A stretch of 56,425 bases of DNA from Ruminococcus sp. (GCA_022779485.1 JALFTC010000032.1:1-56425); one strand, 5' to 3'. Positions 31,905 to 40,227 are shown, counted from the stretch's first letter. Translations and numbers: made by a program. Notes: a model not told the origin generated them from the sequence alone.

Positions 31905-33143
31905 CTACCTCACAGTAACATATCTGTATTGGGATTTACTTCTTCCCATATCGTCCTTTACTGTGTATTCAAGGAGATATTCACCGCTTTTTTTGGTGTT
32001 TACATTGCCCTTAACCTGGACTTTGTCGGTAATCACACTTCCGCTTGTATCCCTTGCGGAAACATCTGCCATTTTGTCAAATTTATCACCTAAATTGATA
32101 GTGACATTTACCACACCGTCAAAGTTTGGAGATTTTTTATAATATGGATTTTTCTTGTCATCATCAGTTGGGTCCCAGCCTGTACTTTTGCCTGTGTTAA
32201 TCTTCATAGCCGGTGGAGTACCCAAAGGCCCGTCCTTTTTGTCCTCAAAAACCCTGACAGTTGTACCCTCAGGGCAATTATCATAAATCCACTTTGCGTC
32301 AGCCACAGCCAAACGAACACAGCCCATTGAAATGCTTGTGCCAAGACCGTTGTAGTCCTTTACTTCAACAGAATTTGGCTTACTCATCTGTTCATATGGA
32401 ACAGAGTGGAAAAGAATTTCTCCGTTAAAGGCTGTTACATACTGACCGTAAACATTGCCGAAAAGGGGATGCCAACGGCCTTTCACCGACACACTAAAGG
32501 TACCTGTGGGTGTTTTGTCATCGTCACCGCAGGAGCAAATCATCGCCCTGACAGGAACGGTATATTTTCCCTTTTTATCATAGGTGTAAACTGTGACGCA
32601 GTTTTTAAGGCGGTTAACATCAATATAGTAAAGATTTCTGCCACTGCCGTCTTTTTTATTTTTATTTACAACATTTTTGTTGGCGGTATAAGCTGTTGAA
32701 AAAGTTTTTTTACTTTTTTCCTTATTCCCTTTCACCGTAACATCAAGGCTTGAGCTGTAATATCCTGCTGTGGCTGTAATCTTCGCCTTTCCCTTTTTAA
32801 GGGCAACAATATTTCCGTCAGGGTCAACATGGGCCACCTTGCTGTCACTGCTTTCCCAGCTAATGGAATCGAAAGCGTTTTCAGTATCGGATGTAACCTT
32901 AATTTTCTGCCTGTCGCCCACAGTTATTTTCAGTTTTTTATCATCGATTGAAAATACTGCGGTATTTACATTTTGTTGGGATAATACAGCTGTCTTCTGG
33001 TTTTGCTCCTTGCCCTTTAAGGAGTCGCCGTAGAAGATATACAACGCACCCCCCGCAGACAGAGCTAATAAAAGAATAAAGAAAACTGCAAGAACTGCTT
33101 GTCCGCCTTTTTTGCCGAAATTGGCTCTTACATATCTTTTCAT
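31905..33143 (-). CDS. L,D-transpeptidase (YkuD) with Ig-like domains
   Basis: This membrane-anchored enzyme likely crosslinks peptidoglycan by 3-3 bonds. Of its 412 residues, a membrane helix lies at about 14-35 and a bacterial Ig-like (Big_2) domain at about 65-135 (ISWESSDSKVAHVDPDGNIVALKKG). The YkuD domain spans about 160-300 and a C-terminal Ig-like domain about 330-412. Catalytic residues are visible in HSVPYEQM and STSISMGCVRL-like SISMGCVRLAVADAKWIYD, with Cys in the SMGCVR motif. The end YLLEYTVKDDMGRSKSQYRYVTV is typical of a DUF5011-like repeat. A divergent gene starts 124 bp away. Confidence 0.92.
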   Translation of the reverse strand: MKRYVRANFGKKGGQAVLAVFFILLLALSAGGALYIFYGDSLKGKEQNQKTAVLSQQNVNTAVFSIDDKKLKITVGDRQKIKVTSDTENAFDSISWESSDSKVAHVDPDGNIVALKKGKAKITATAGYYSSSLDVTVKGNKEKSKKTFSTAYTANKNVVNKNKKDGSGRNLYYIDVNRLKNCVTVYTYDKKGKYTVPVRAMICSCGDDDKTPTGTFSVSVKGRWHPLFGNVYGQYVTAFNGEILFHSVPYEQMSKPNSVEVKDYNGLGTSISMGCVRLAVADAKWIYDNCPEGTTVRVFEDKKDGPLGTPPAMKINTGKSTGWDPTDDDKKNPYYKKSPNFDGVVNVTINLGDKFDKMADVSARDTSGSVITDKVQVKGNVNTKKSGEYLLEYTVKDDMGRSKSQYRYVTVR

Positions 33144-33209
33144 AAATAACCTCTCTTTGTTCTGTTATCATACATCATTTTTTGATTTCTGTAAACACTT
33201 TTATAGCAT

Positions 33210-33237
33210 TTGTAATTTTTACAAACTGTGATATAAT
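33210..33237 (+). promoter_or_regulatory. Promoter of DUF5662/HD pair
   Basis: TTGTAA (33210-33215), 16-bp spacer, TATAAT (33232-33237), 30 bp before the ATG at 33268. Confidence 0.75.
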
Positions 33238-33267
33238 ATTTTTATTATATTAACGGAAGGTGAAAAA

Positions 33268-33801
33268 ATGGGAAGTGCCATAGGCCACTTTAGAACAATT
33301 ACAAAACACCGCCACAAGGTGATTTACAACTGCCTTCGTGCCGGAATTTTTTGGCAGGGATTAAGACACGATTTGTCAAAATACAGCCCCACGGAATTTA
33401 TCCCCGGAGCAAAATTCTACAGTGGCACAAGGAGTCCCAACGAACTTGAAAGGCAGGAACAGGGTTATTCCCTTGCTTGGATGCACCACAAAGGTCGGAA
33501 CCGACACCACTACGAATACTGGACTGACATTGACCTAAAAACCAAAAAGGTGATGCCTGTTAAAATGCCAACAAGGTTTTTGGCTGAAATGTTTTGCGAC
33601 AGAGTTGCCGCCAGCAAAATTTACAACGGTAAAAATTACACAGACCACCACCCACTGGATTATTTCTTAAACGGCAAGGCAAGGTACCATATGCACCCCG
33701 AAACTGCCGATAAGCTGGAAAAAATGCTAAGAATGCTTGCAGAAAAAGGAGAAAAAGAAACCTTTGCCTATGTAAAAAGGATGGTAAAAAATGATAAATA
33801 A
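33268..33801 (+). CDS. DUF5662-family protein
   Basis: The 177-residue protein is rich in His, Trp, Tyr and Arg. HFRTITKHRHKVIYNC, GLRHDLSKYSPTEF, WMHHKGRNRHHYEYW and MPTRFLAEMFCDRVAASKIY follow the DUF5662 order as I recall it. The many histidines and HD pair could bind metal, and the family has been loosely likened to HD-type phosphohydrolases, but no function is established to my knowledge. It overlaps the downstream HD-domain gene by 11 nt, so the two are co-translated and may work together. Confidence 0.75.
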   Translation: MGSAIGHFRTITKHRHKVIYNCLRAGIFWQGLRHDLSKYSPTEFIPGAKFYSGTRSPNELERQEQGYSLAWMHHKGRNRHHYEYWTDIDLKTKKVMPVKMPTRFLAEMFCDRVAASKIYNGKNYTDHHPLDYFLNGKARYHMHPETADKLEKMLRMLAEKGEKETFAYVKRMVKNDK

Positions 33802-34270
33802 GCTTTTTATTTCAATGGCAGATTACTTTAAGGGTGACCAAAAGAGGATTAATCACTTTGTGAAGGTACATTCCTTTGCAAAGCTGATTGGCGAAACGGA
33901 AAATATTGACGAAAAGAGTCTTTTTATCCTTGAATGTGCCTCACTCACCCACGACATCGGAATTAAAAAGGGAGAGGAACTGTATAATCGCAACGACGGG
34001 AAAATTCAGGAACAGCTTGGCCCTAAGGAGGCTGAAATAATGATGAAAAATCTTGATTTTCAGCAGGATGTAATTGACAGGGTAATGTTCCTTATTGCAA
34101 ACCACCACACCTACAAAAGCATTGAAAGCATCGACCTGCAAATTCTTGTTGAGGCTGATTTTCTTGTAAACACCTGTGAGGACAACCTTAGCAGGGAAAC
34201 AGCCGTTAAGCTGGGAGAAAAAGTATTTAAAACCAACACAGGCAAACAGCTTTTGAAAAATTTGTTTTAG
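33791..34270 (+). CDS. HD-domain phosphohydrolase
   Basis: The 159-residue protein is a small HD-domain protein. Metal ligands are seen in HFVKVHSFAKLIG (first His), SLTHDIGIKKGEE (the HD pair, about residues 53-54) and FLIANHHTYKS (later histidines), with a final Asp in LVEADFLVN. Such enzymes hydrolyse phosphate from nucleotides or related molecules; the substrate is not predictable here. It overlaps the DUF5662 gene by 11 nt and ends before a strong rightward terminator. Confidence 0.88.
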   Translation: MINKLFISMADYFKGDQKRINHFVKVHSFAKLIGETENIDEKSLFILECASLTHDIGIKKGEELYNRNDGKIQEQLGPKEAEIMMKNLDFQQDVIDRVMFLIANHHTYKSIESIDLQILVEADFLVNTCEDNLSRETAVKLGEKVFKTNTGKQLLKNLF

Positions 34271-34278
34271 AGAAAAAA

Positions 34279-34306
34279 ATCAGGCAATCCACACGGACTG
34301 CCTGAT
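34279..34306 (+). terminator. Terminator of DUF5662/HD pair
   Basis: Nine-bp stem AATCAGGCA/TGCCTGATT with a 10-nt loop, followed by TTCTTTTGC. Confidence 0.8.
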
Positions 34307-34321
34307 TTTCTTTTGCTGTCG

Positions 34322-34468
34322 CTACCCCTCGTCATAGGTAATTTTTACACTTTTATAAGGGGTTTTTATTCTTACCTTTCGTTTGTAGGCAGGTTTTGCT
34401 TTAAGCATTTTATAAACCTCAGCACCTACATATCCCAAAAATACAAATAAACAAAGATTTAAAATCAT
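34322..34468 (-). CDS. 48-residue single-pass membrane peptide
   Basis: This short ORF is supported by a full-strength site GGAGGGTG 7 nt before the ATG. The product begins MILNLCLFVFLGYVGAEVY (a membrane helix, residues 1-19) and continues with a basic tail (KMLKAKPAYKRKVRIKTPYK) ending TYDEG. The charge pattern suggests the tail stays in the cytoplasm. It lies between the HD-gene terminator and the BspA-like genes and has no recognised family. A 21-bp motif 41 bp upstream is shared with the region before the Nif11-like gene. Confidence 0.6.
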   Translation of the reverse strand: MILNLCLFVFLGYVGAEVYKMLKAKPAYKRKVRIKTPYKSVKITYDEG

Positions 34469-34508
34469 ATCTGACACCCTCCGTTAATTAAAATAATAAC
34501 ATTTCAGG

Positions 34509-34529
34509 TGTCCCATAAACGGTACTTAT
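34509..34529. repeat. 21-bp motif shared with 39423-39443
   Basis: Eighteen of 21 bases match the copy at 39423, with core CCATAAAC and end ACTTAT. Both copies lie in the same orientation, 18-41 bp upstream of a small-protein gene. Confidence 0.4.
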
Positions 34530-34557
34530 CTTTAAATTAGAAAATTTGTTTTATTGC

Positions 34558-35697
34558 TTAAATCCCTACAAATTTTGCTTTCTTAGGTGCATTAGGGGAA
34601 ATCAACGCCTTATACTGCTTAAGCTTTGACTTTGGCACTTTAAACACAACATTGTCACTTACATAAAATGCACTATCTTCAACAGTCTTAAGCTTTTTGG
34701 ACTTAATTACAACAGTTTTTAATTTTTCACAATTATTAAAAGCAGCATCTTTTATCTCTTGTACATTTTTAGGTATGGTAATTTGTTTGAGGGAAACGCA
34801 GCTTTGGAATGCACCTCTTCCAATATATGTGAGTTTGTCGCCAAGCTTTACTTCCTCAAGGTCTGGACAATTTTGGAAGGTACAAGCTCGTATTTTCTTA
34901 GTACCTGAAACATCTGCTTTTTTCAAGTTCTCGCAATAAATAAACGCTCTTCCATATACCTCTGCCTTTGGCAAGGATATGCTTGAAATTCCATCACAAC
35001 CGAAAAATGCTTCGTATCCCACATATGTCACATTTGGAAATGAATTATTCTCATTGAAATACTCTACGGAACACCACTTAAAGGCATTATCCCCTATGTG
35101 TTTGAGTTTTGATTTTTCAGAAATCAGGATTCTTTTTGCACTGCAACAATCAAAGCAACCCAAACTCGGATACTCCCTATTGTCCTTATAATAAACCACC
35201 TTACTTGAAAGCTCCGTTACATTATCAGGAATTTTAATTGTATTGACTTCGCTATCCATAAATGCTCCGCCATATATTTTGTTCACTGTATTTGGCAGGG
35301 TAAATGTTTGTTCCGGATTTGTAAATGTCACACCGCAAAAAGCATTTGAACCAATTGATGTTATTCCTTCACCAACAGAAACCCGGCAATTGTTTTTCGC
35401 TAATTTACCTATCACCATTCGATTATCATCAACATATGTCTTAATTTTTACCCAAGGTGCAAAATACTTACGGTGACTATTATCAAAATCTAAAGTAGAA
35501 AGTGGATACTGTATTAACGATAGATAGCCATACATATCACCCTTACCGCTAATTGTTAATTCCTTTTTATTTGTATCCAACTTATATGTGATGTTTTTTC
35601 CACATTTGCCTTTATTAACTTTTGCAGAAACAGTAGTTGCACTAAACAGAGTGCAAAATATTATTAAAGATAACACTATACTAATTATTCTTTTCAT
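34558..35697 (-). CDS. Secreted BspA-like leucine-rich repeat protein 1
   Basis: The 379-residue product has a signal peptide (about 1-25, ending VSA). The mature region (about 90-355) carries LRR_5-type repeats of the BspA kind: ITSIGSNAFCG, NKIYGGAFMDS, LKHIGDNAFKWC, VTYVGYEAFFGC, TYIGRGAFQSC, VQEIKDAAFNNC. Each repeat has the AF-x-x-C/S consensus. Such proteins are surface or secreted adhesion-type proteins in gut bacteria. The C-terminus (KSKLKQYKALISPNAPKKAKFVGI) nearly equals that of the neighbour. It follows that neighbour by 61 bp with AAGGAG before its ATG and no terminator between, so both are probably co-transcribed. Confidence 0.85.
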   Translation of the reverse strand: MKRIISIVLSLIIFCTLFSATTVSAKVNKGKCGKNITYKLDTNKKELTISGKGDMYGYLSLIQYPLSTLDFDNSHRKYFAPWVKIKTYVDDNRMVIGKLAKNNCRVSVGEGITSIGSNAFCGVTFTNPEQTFTLPNTVNKIYGGAFMDSEVNTIKIPDNVTELSSKVVYYKDNREYPSLGCFDCCSAKRILISEKSKLKHIGDNAFKWCSVEYFNENNSFPNVTYVGYEAFFGCDGISSISLPKAEVYGRAFIYCENLKKADVSGTKKIRACTFQNCPDLEEVKLGDKLTYIGRGAFQSCVSLKQITIPKNVQEIKDAAFNNCEKLKTVVIKSKKLKTVEDSAFYVSDNVVFKVPKSKLKQYKALISPNAPKKAKFVGI

Positions 35698-35758
35698 AAT
35701 TATTCTCCTTGATTTATGTTTAACTTGGTTCTATTCCTATTAGTTAGGGGAAAACTGA

Positions 35759-36907
35759 CTAAATTCCTACAAACTTTGCAGTTTTAGGTGCGTTAGGAGA
35801 GATTAATGCCTTATACTGCTTGAGCTTTGACTTTGGCACCTTAAATACAACATTTTTATTAACATTTTCAAATGCTCCTGTACAAACAGTCTTTAACTTT
35901 TTTGACTTTATAATAACAGTTTTCAATTTTGTAGCATTCATAAAAGCGTTGTCTTTTATTTCTTTTACATTTTTTGGGATAGTAATGCTTTCCAAGGTCT
36001 TGCAACCCTTAAAGGATTCTGTACCAATCCACACCAGCTTATTTCCAAGCTTTACATCCTTAAGTTTTTTGCAACCAAGGAAAGTATATGCTCTGATTTT
36101 CTTTGTTCCTGAAACATCTGCTTTTTTTAACTTACGGCAATATTTAAATGCACTTTTATAAACCTCTGCCTTTGGCAAAGATATGTTTGGAATGTCAGCA
36201 TCATAAAAAGCACTTTCTCCCACATATGTCACTTTTGGCAATGAATTATTTTTATTGATATAATTTACATCACTATTTTTAAAGGCATTACAATCTATTG
36301 TTTTTAGCTTTGATTTTTCTGAAATTTTGATATTTTTTGAAGCGCAACATTCAAAACTACCTAACATCGGATACACCGTATTATCCTTATAATAAACAAC
36401 CTCACTGGAAATTTTCCTTACATTATCAGGTATTACTATAGTTTTGAATGCACTGCAGGAAAAAGCTCCGCCATATATAGTTTTTACAGTATTTGGCAAG
36501 GTGATTACTTGTTGTGACTTTGAGTCTTCCAAACCATAAAAAGCATTTGCACCGATTGATGTTATTCCTTTGCCAACAGAAACCGTGTAGTTATTTTGGC
36601 CCCACTCCCAGATTTCATTTCTCTCGTTCTCGTAACCCTCAAAAAAACGCTCAAATTCGACCCAAGGCGGAAGACACTTGCGGTTATTCTCGTCAAACGC
36701 TGAAGCATAACGAGGGTAACTCTCTAATGATAGATAATTGTACATCTCGCCCTTACCGCTTATTGTTAATTTTGATTTATCGGAACTTAATGTGTATGTG
36801 ATATTCTTTCCGCATTTTCCTTTCTTAACTTTTGCAGAAACAGTTGTGGCACTGAACAGAGTGCAAAAAATAATTAATGATAAAACTATGCTGATTATTC
36901 TTTTCAT
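35759..36907 (-). CDS. Secreted BspA-like leucine-rich repeat protein 2
   Basis: The 382-residue paralogue has the same signal peptide and the same repeat type: ITSIGANAFYG, KTIYGGAFSCS, TIDCNAFKNS, VTYVGESAFYD, VWIGTESFKGC, VKEIKDNAFMNA. It differs in an insertion of about 15 residues near residue 75-95 (WVEFERFFEGYENERNEIW) and in repeat details. The shared upstream element seen before the two beta-propeller-like genes lies about 70 bp before this start. A regulator may therefore control all of them together. A surface binding role is known for the family, but the ligand here is unknown. Confidence 0.85.
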   Translation of the reverse strand: MKRIISIVLSLIIFCTLFSATTVSAKVKKGKCGKNITYTLSSDKSKLTISGKGEMYNYLSLESYPRYASAFDENNRKCLPPWVEFERFFEGYENERNEIWEWGQNNYTVSVGKGITSIGANAFYGLEDSKSQQVITLPNTVKTIYGGAFSCSAFKTIVIPDNVRKISSEVVYYKDNTVYPMLGSFECCASKNIKISEKSKLKTIDCNAFKNSDVNYINKNNSLPKVTYVGESAFYDADIPNISLPKAEVYKSAFKYCRKLKKADVSGTKKIRAYTFLGCKKLKDVKLGNKLVWIGTESFKGCKTLESITIPKNVKEIKDNAFMNATKLKTVIIKSKKLKTVCTGAFENVNKNVVFKVPKSKLKQYKALISPNAPKTAKFVGI

Positions 36908-36975
36908 AATAAAAAACCTTTCTAAAACAAATATTTTTAACCTGTTAATTGTCAGTTTCGTATTTCATTTTGGCT

Positions 36976-37019
36976 CCTTTCACTATATACAACAATGAAA
37001 AATTAAAAAATGGGACAAC
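36976..37019 (-). promoter_or_regulatory. Shared upstream element, copy 3
   Basis: The same minus-strand core as at 13725 and 15081 (TGTCCCATTTTTT then TTGTATATAGTGAAAGG with the same spacing) precedes an unrelated gene family. The flanks are not similar, so the conservation is confined to the element. Confidence 0.65.
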
Positions 37020-37069
37020 TTTTTCAAATAAATATAAATTTTTTTGAAAATTGCATTTTATCCTATCCT

Positions 37070-37087
37070 AAGGAAACACTGAATAAT
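37070..37087. repeat. Solitary copy of the hairpin-repeat end
   Basis: AAGGAAACACTGAATAAT matches the 163-bp element end at 16 bases. It lies between the WYL gene terminator and the BspA-like promoter. Confidence 0.55.
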
Positions 37088-37094
37088 AAAAATT

Positions 37095-37124
37095 ACGGAC
37101 ACCGCCCAAATAGATGATGTCCGT
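37095..37124 (-). terminator. Terminator of the WYL-regulator operon
   Basis: Seven-bp stem ACGGACA/TGTCCGT, 16-nt loop, followed by AATTTTTATTATTC on the minus strand. Confidence 0.7.
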
Positions 37125-37160
37125 TTTGTCATTTATTTCCCAAGGTTGATTCATCAAAAA

Positions 37161-38174
37161 TTACACATCACAATGATACAGCCTTGCAACTGACGCCACA
37201 TTGTTTGCGTATTCCTCTGCAACCCATTGTGGTGAAACCACCTTTACGCTGTTGCCAAAGCCGAAGAGCCAGCCGTAAAACTGGGGGCTGAGGTTAACCT
37301 TGGTTGTTACAAAAAAGCTGTCGTCATTTGCTTTGGTGATGAAAACATCCTTGCCCAGTCTGTCTACAACAGGGCCTATAAGGTCGTTGCTGAACATTAG
37401 GGTAATTTCCACCTCTTCACCGCCGAACATTCCAAAAACTCTCCGTGAATATGTTGCAATGTTGAATTTTCTGAACACATCCTGTCCTGCTCGTTTGTCC
37501 TTTGTAATGGTGATTTTCTCCATTTTGTCAACACGGTAATGCTTGATTTTTTCGTCAACCTCATCATATGCAATCAAATAGTAATTTTCATCATCCCAGG
37601 TAAGCGCCCAAGGGGAGGTTTTATAAAGTTTTCCGTTTCGGCGTTTCTTTTTTATTACCTTTTCTCCACCGCCAAAATTCAGTGTCCATTGGTTATATGA
37701 AAATGTTATCTGCTTGCCCTCATCAATAGCACTGTATATTTTGTCGGTGTTGTAATAAATTTTTTCGTTCATAGTCTTAATGCGATTGCTTACAACCACC
37801 TGACGCTGTAACTGCTTTCCCTCATATTGAGATGCAAGGTTTTCCACCTTTTTAATCAGCTCAAGACTCTTTTTCTCTGTAATAAACTTACTGCTTTGCA
37901 CAGCGTCCACCAAAAGCTTTAGCTCCGGAAGTTCAAACTCCCTTGACAAAAGCTTGTAGGTTACGGTTTTGCTTTTGCACTTTTCAATATCCATACCAAA
38001 ATCCTGCAATGTCTTAATATCGGTATAAATAGACTTCCTCTCGGCTTCGATTCCGTTTTGCTCAAGGTAATCTATAATATCATTTACGGTAATTCCATGG
38101 TTTTCGTCTGTTTTCTCGTAAAACATCCTTTGAATATACAGCAGTTTTTGCTTATGGTTAGATTTTTTGGGCAT
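37161..38174 (-). CDS. WYL-domain transcriptional regulator
   Basis: The 337-residue DNA-binding regulator has an N-terminal winged helix-turn-helix (about 10-75, containing GITVNDIIDYLEQNGIEAERKSIY). A WYL domain spans about 140-230 (ITFSYNQW, then YKTSPWALTWDDENYYLIAYDE) and a WCX-type C-terminal domain about 240-330. WYL domains bind small ligands or nucleic acids and control many systems, including metabolic and defence genes. It lies 11 bp after the AEC carrier gene and ends the Nif11-like/AEC/WYL run, so it probably regulates that unit. The ligand is unknown. Confidence 0.88.
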   Translation of the reverse strand: MPKKSNHKQKLLYIQRMFYEKTDENHGITVNDIIDYLEQNGIEAERKSIYTDIKTLQDFGMDIEKCKSKTVTYKLLSREFELPELKLLVDAVQSSKFITEKKSLELIKKVENLASQYEGKQLQRQVVVSNRIKTMNEKIYYNTDKIYSAIDEGKQITFSYNQWTLNFGGGEKVIKKKRRNGKLYKTSPWALTWDDENYYLIAYDEVDEKIKHYRVDKMEKITITKDKRAGQDVFRKFNIATYSRRVFGMFGGEEVEITLMFSNDLIGPVVDRLGKDVFITKANDDSFFVTTKVNLSPQFYGWLFGFGNSVKVVSPQWVAEEYANNVASVARLYHCDV

Positions 38175-38185
38175 AATAAATCCTC

Positions 38186-39115
38186 CTATGCGAAGTTTTG
38201 TGAGAGCGCAACCATAAGGGGCATGGTAATGATAGAGAATAGAGTAGTTGTGGAAACAAGGCTAACGGACAAGGTGACATCTCTGTCAAATTTTGTAGCA
38301 AACATAGTGGTTGTTGCGGCTGACGGTGCAGAGGTTGCAATAACCGAGGCAACAAGCATACTTCCCCTCATTCCGCACAAATACATCAAAAACAGAGATA
38401 ATGCAGGGATTACCAGCAGTCTTAACCCAATGGACAGGTAGCTCCTTTTATCCCCAAATGCCTTTGCAAAGTTCACTCCTGCAAGCTGACAGCCGATGAT
38501 AATCATAGGTACAGGAGTGTTTAATGCGGCAAGATATTCCATTGGAGCCTCAATAATTTCCGGCAAAGTAATATTCAGCACCCAAAGTAAAATAGCAATT
38601 ACAACACCTATCAATCCAGGGTTTGCAATAAGCTTTTTAACGCTTAAATCCTTTTTGTCGCCACTCATTGTAACAAGTCCGTGAGTCCACACAACAAGGT
38701 TGAAGATACCCACATAAATCGCACCGTAAAAAACTCCGTCACTACCGAGAATTGCCTGTTGCAAGGGTAGGCTCATAAATCCGCAGTTGGAATAAATTGT
38801 TGCCACCCTGAAAACAGCCCTTCTGGACATATCCTTGTCCCTAAACACAAGGTTTGCAATCACTATACTTCCTATGTGAATGCACACAACCGCTACGGTC
38901 ATAATGAGCAAATTAATAAGCATTTCGCTGTTAAATTTGCAGTTTTGAAAGGATGAAATAATTATGCAGGGAGTTGCAAGGTAAAGGACAAGGTTAGTCA
39001 TACCCTTTACCGCATTATCACTGATTAACTTCGCCTTTTTTGAGGCAAAGCCTGCCCCGATAAGTATGAACAGGATAACCACCTGCTGACCCACAGTTAA
39101 GAAATCAGATAACAT
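38186..39115 (-). CDS. AEC-family transporter
   Basis: A membrane carrier of the auxin efflux carrier family. Its 309 residues form about ten membrane helices in two halves. MTNLVLYLATPCIIISSFQNC, the YSNCGFMSLPLQQAILG segment and the TVPVPMIIIGCQLAG-like stretch are typical of this family. Bacterial members carry organic acids such as malate or other small molecules. The ATG at 39115 overlaps the TGA of the Nif11-like gene (TGATG) and has GGAGG 7 nt upstream, so the two are translationally coupled. It precedes the WYL regulator gene. The substrate cannot be named. Confidence 0.88.
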   Translation of the reverse strand: MLSDFLTVGQQVVILFILIGAGFASKKAKLISDNAVKGMTNLVLYLATPCIIISSFQNCKFNSEMLINLLIMTVAVVCIHIGSIVIANLVFRDKDMSRRAVFRVATIYSNCGFMSLPLQQAILGSDGVFYGAIYVGIFNLVVWTHGLVTMSGDKKDLSVKKLIANPGLIGVVIAILLWVLNITLPEIIEAPMEYLAALNTPVPMIIIGCQLAGVNFAKAFGDKRSYLSIGLRLLVIPALSLFLMYLCGMRGSMLVASVIATSAPSAATTTMFATKFDRDVTLSVSLVSTTTLFSIITMPLMVALSQNFA

Positions 39116-39405
39116 CACAGCACCTCCAAGGATGCAAAAAACATCTCGTATGCATCATCCCAACCGTCAATGGCACAAACACCGCCACCGTTAACAGAAC
39201 GGAGTTTGCTGTCGTTCATAACCTGACCGCAGGCAAAAAGCTCGCCAAGGTAAATCTCGTACCCCAGTGACTGACAAGTGTCGCAAAAAGCCTTCATAGG
39301 GTCTTTGTTTTGCCTTGTTTTCAGTAGTTTTTCCCTCAATTCTTCATTTTGACGGGAGTCTTCAAGTAACTGTCTTAATTTTTCTTCCACTATTCTCATC
39401 TCCAT
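39115..39405 (-). CDS. Nif11-leader-like peptide, possible RiPP precursor
   Basis: The product is at most 96 residues. Residues 6-55 follow the Nif11 leader pattern: VEEKLRQLLEDSRQNEEL, then KLLKT, a KAFCDTCQSLGYEIYLGEL segment resembling the end of the Nif11 helix bundle. Next comes DSKLRSVNGGG, which matches the LxxVxGG double-glycine cleavage motif. About 21 residues follow (VCAIDGWDDAYEMFFASLEVL), a candidate core with one Cys. No modification enzyme or peptidase exporter is adjacent; the next gene is an AEC carrier whose ATG overlaps this stop. Start choice is uncertain: two ATGs lack a Shine-Dalgarno, while a GTG at 39390 has GGAG 9 nt upstream and would start exactly at the leader motif. 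Confidence 0.6.
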   Translation of the reverse strand: MEMRIVEEKLRQLLEDSRQNEELREKLLKTRQNKDPMKAFCDTCQSLGYEIYLGELFACGQVMNDSKLRSVNGGGVCAIDGWDDAYEMFFASLEVL

Positions 39406-39422
39406 AATAATACCATAAGCAC

Positions 39423-39443
39423 TGTACCATAAACAGGACTTAT
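39423..39443. repeat. 21-bp motif shared with 34509-34529
   Basis: Eighteen of 21 bases match the copy before the 48-residue peptide gene. This one lies in the 5' leader of the Nif11-like gene, between its promoter and start. Confidence 0.4.
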
Positions 39444-39470
39444 ATATTTTCTGTTTTCTATTTAAACTCT

Positions 39471-39498
39471 ATTATATCCTCGTAAAAAACAAAGTCAA
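39471..39498 (-). promoter_or_regulatory. Promoter of Nif11-like/AEC/WYL unit
   Basis: TTGACT (39493-39498), 16-bp spacer and TATAAT (39471-39476) on the minus strand, giving a 5' leader of about 60 nt. Confidence 0.75.
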
Positions 39499-39697
39499 CA
39501 ATAAAACAAGTTTAACTGCCAAATTAAGGCTATTTTTTTGTTGTAATTGCATAATATATTTTGATTAATCTGTGCAAGATGATAATTTTTTCGGCGAAAA
39601 AGAGGAAAAACAGGGCTTATTTTTTGTCACTTTGACTAACCCCATTTTTTTACTAAGCAACAAATATGTGTATTCTTCCGAATTTTTCTATAATAAA
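39499..39697. other. Divergent AT-rich intergenic stretch
   Basis: Together with the flanking promoters, the gene-free region 39406-39777 is 372 bp. This middle part holds long A and T runs and no ORF, hairpin or repeat that I can support. Confidence 0.5.
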
Positions 39698-39726
39698 TTG
39701 ACTTAGGTTGCCAAAAAACTTATAAT
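39698..39726 (+). promoter_or_regulatory. Promoter of the histone-like gene
   Basis: TTGACT (39698-39703), 17-bp spacer, TATAAT (39721-39726). A small GGCAG/CTGCC hairpin lies in the leader before AAGG and the ATG. Confidence 0.75.
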
Positions 39727-39777
39727 TCTATGTAGGGCAGAGAACTGCCGTAATTTTTGAAAGAAGGTTTTTTTCTA

Positions 39778-40194
39778 ATGGCAACTACTAAAAAAGAGAC
39801 AGCCGCAAAGAAAACAGAAACAAAGACAACTGCGGCAAAAGCAACCGAAGCAAAGGCAGCTACTGCTACTACTAAGGAAGAAGCTGCTCCTGCAAAGAAG
39901 ACAACAAAGGCAGCAGAAAAGAAAACAACTGCTAAGAAGACAACAGCTAAGACTCCTGTAAAGAAGACTACAACTAAAAAGACTCCTTCCAAGAAGGCTG
40001 TTAAGGCTCCAAAGGTTACTGTATTTGTTGAATACAACGGCAAGCAGGTTCCTCTTGAAGAAGTTATCAACAATGTTAAGATTGTTAACGGTAAGGACGC
40101 ACAGGAATATACAATTTATCTTAAGCCAGAGGATCAGAAGGCATACTTCACTGCTGACGGCGAAGAAAAGGAAATGGATGTATACTTCTGCTAA
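39778..40194 (+). CDS. Histone H1-like Lys/Ala/Thr-rich protein with DUF6465-like domain
   Basis: The 138-residue protein has two parts. Residues 1-75 are almost only K, A, T, P and E, with KKTTAK and KTPVKK-type repeats like eukaryotic H1 tails, and would bind DNA or RNA non-specifically. Residues 78-138 (VTVFVEYNGKQVPLEEV through AYFTADGEEKEMDVYFC) form a compact beta-rich domain that I associate with DUF6465. The start is the ATG at 39778, preceded by AAGG. It has a strong promoter and its own terminator, so abundant expression is likely. A nucleoid-associated role is an inference. Confidence 0.75.
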   Translation: MATTKKETAAKKTETKTTAAKATEAKAATATTKEEAAPAKKTTKAAEKKTTAKKTTAKTPVKKTTTKKTPSKKAVKAPKVTVFVEYNGKQVPLEEVINNVKIVNGKDAQEYTIYLKPEDQKAYFTADGEEKEMDVYFC

Positions 40195-40227
40195 TTTCTT
40201 GCAGAGAACAATTTAATTTCACTGTTA

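Noticed and set aside
39720..40073. Val/Phe/Ala-rich ORF opposite the histone-like gene
   Set aside because: It is an antisense shadow of the K/A/T-rich repeats, has no promoter or ribosome binding site, and its composition is an artefact.
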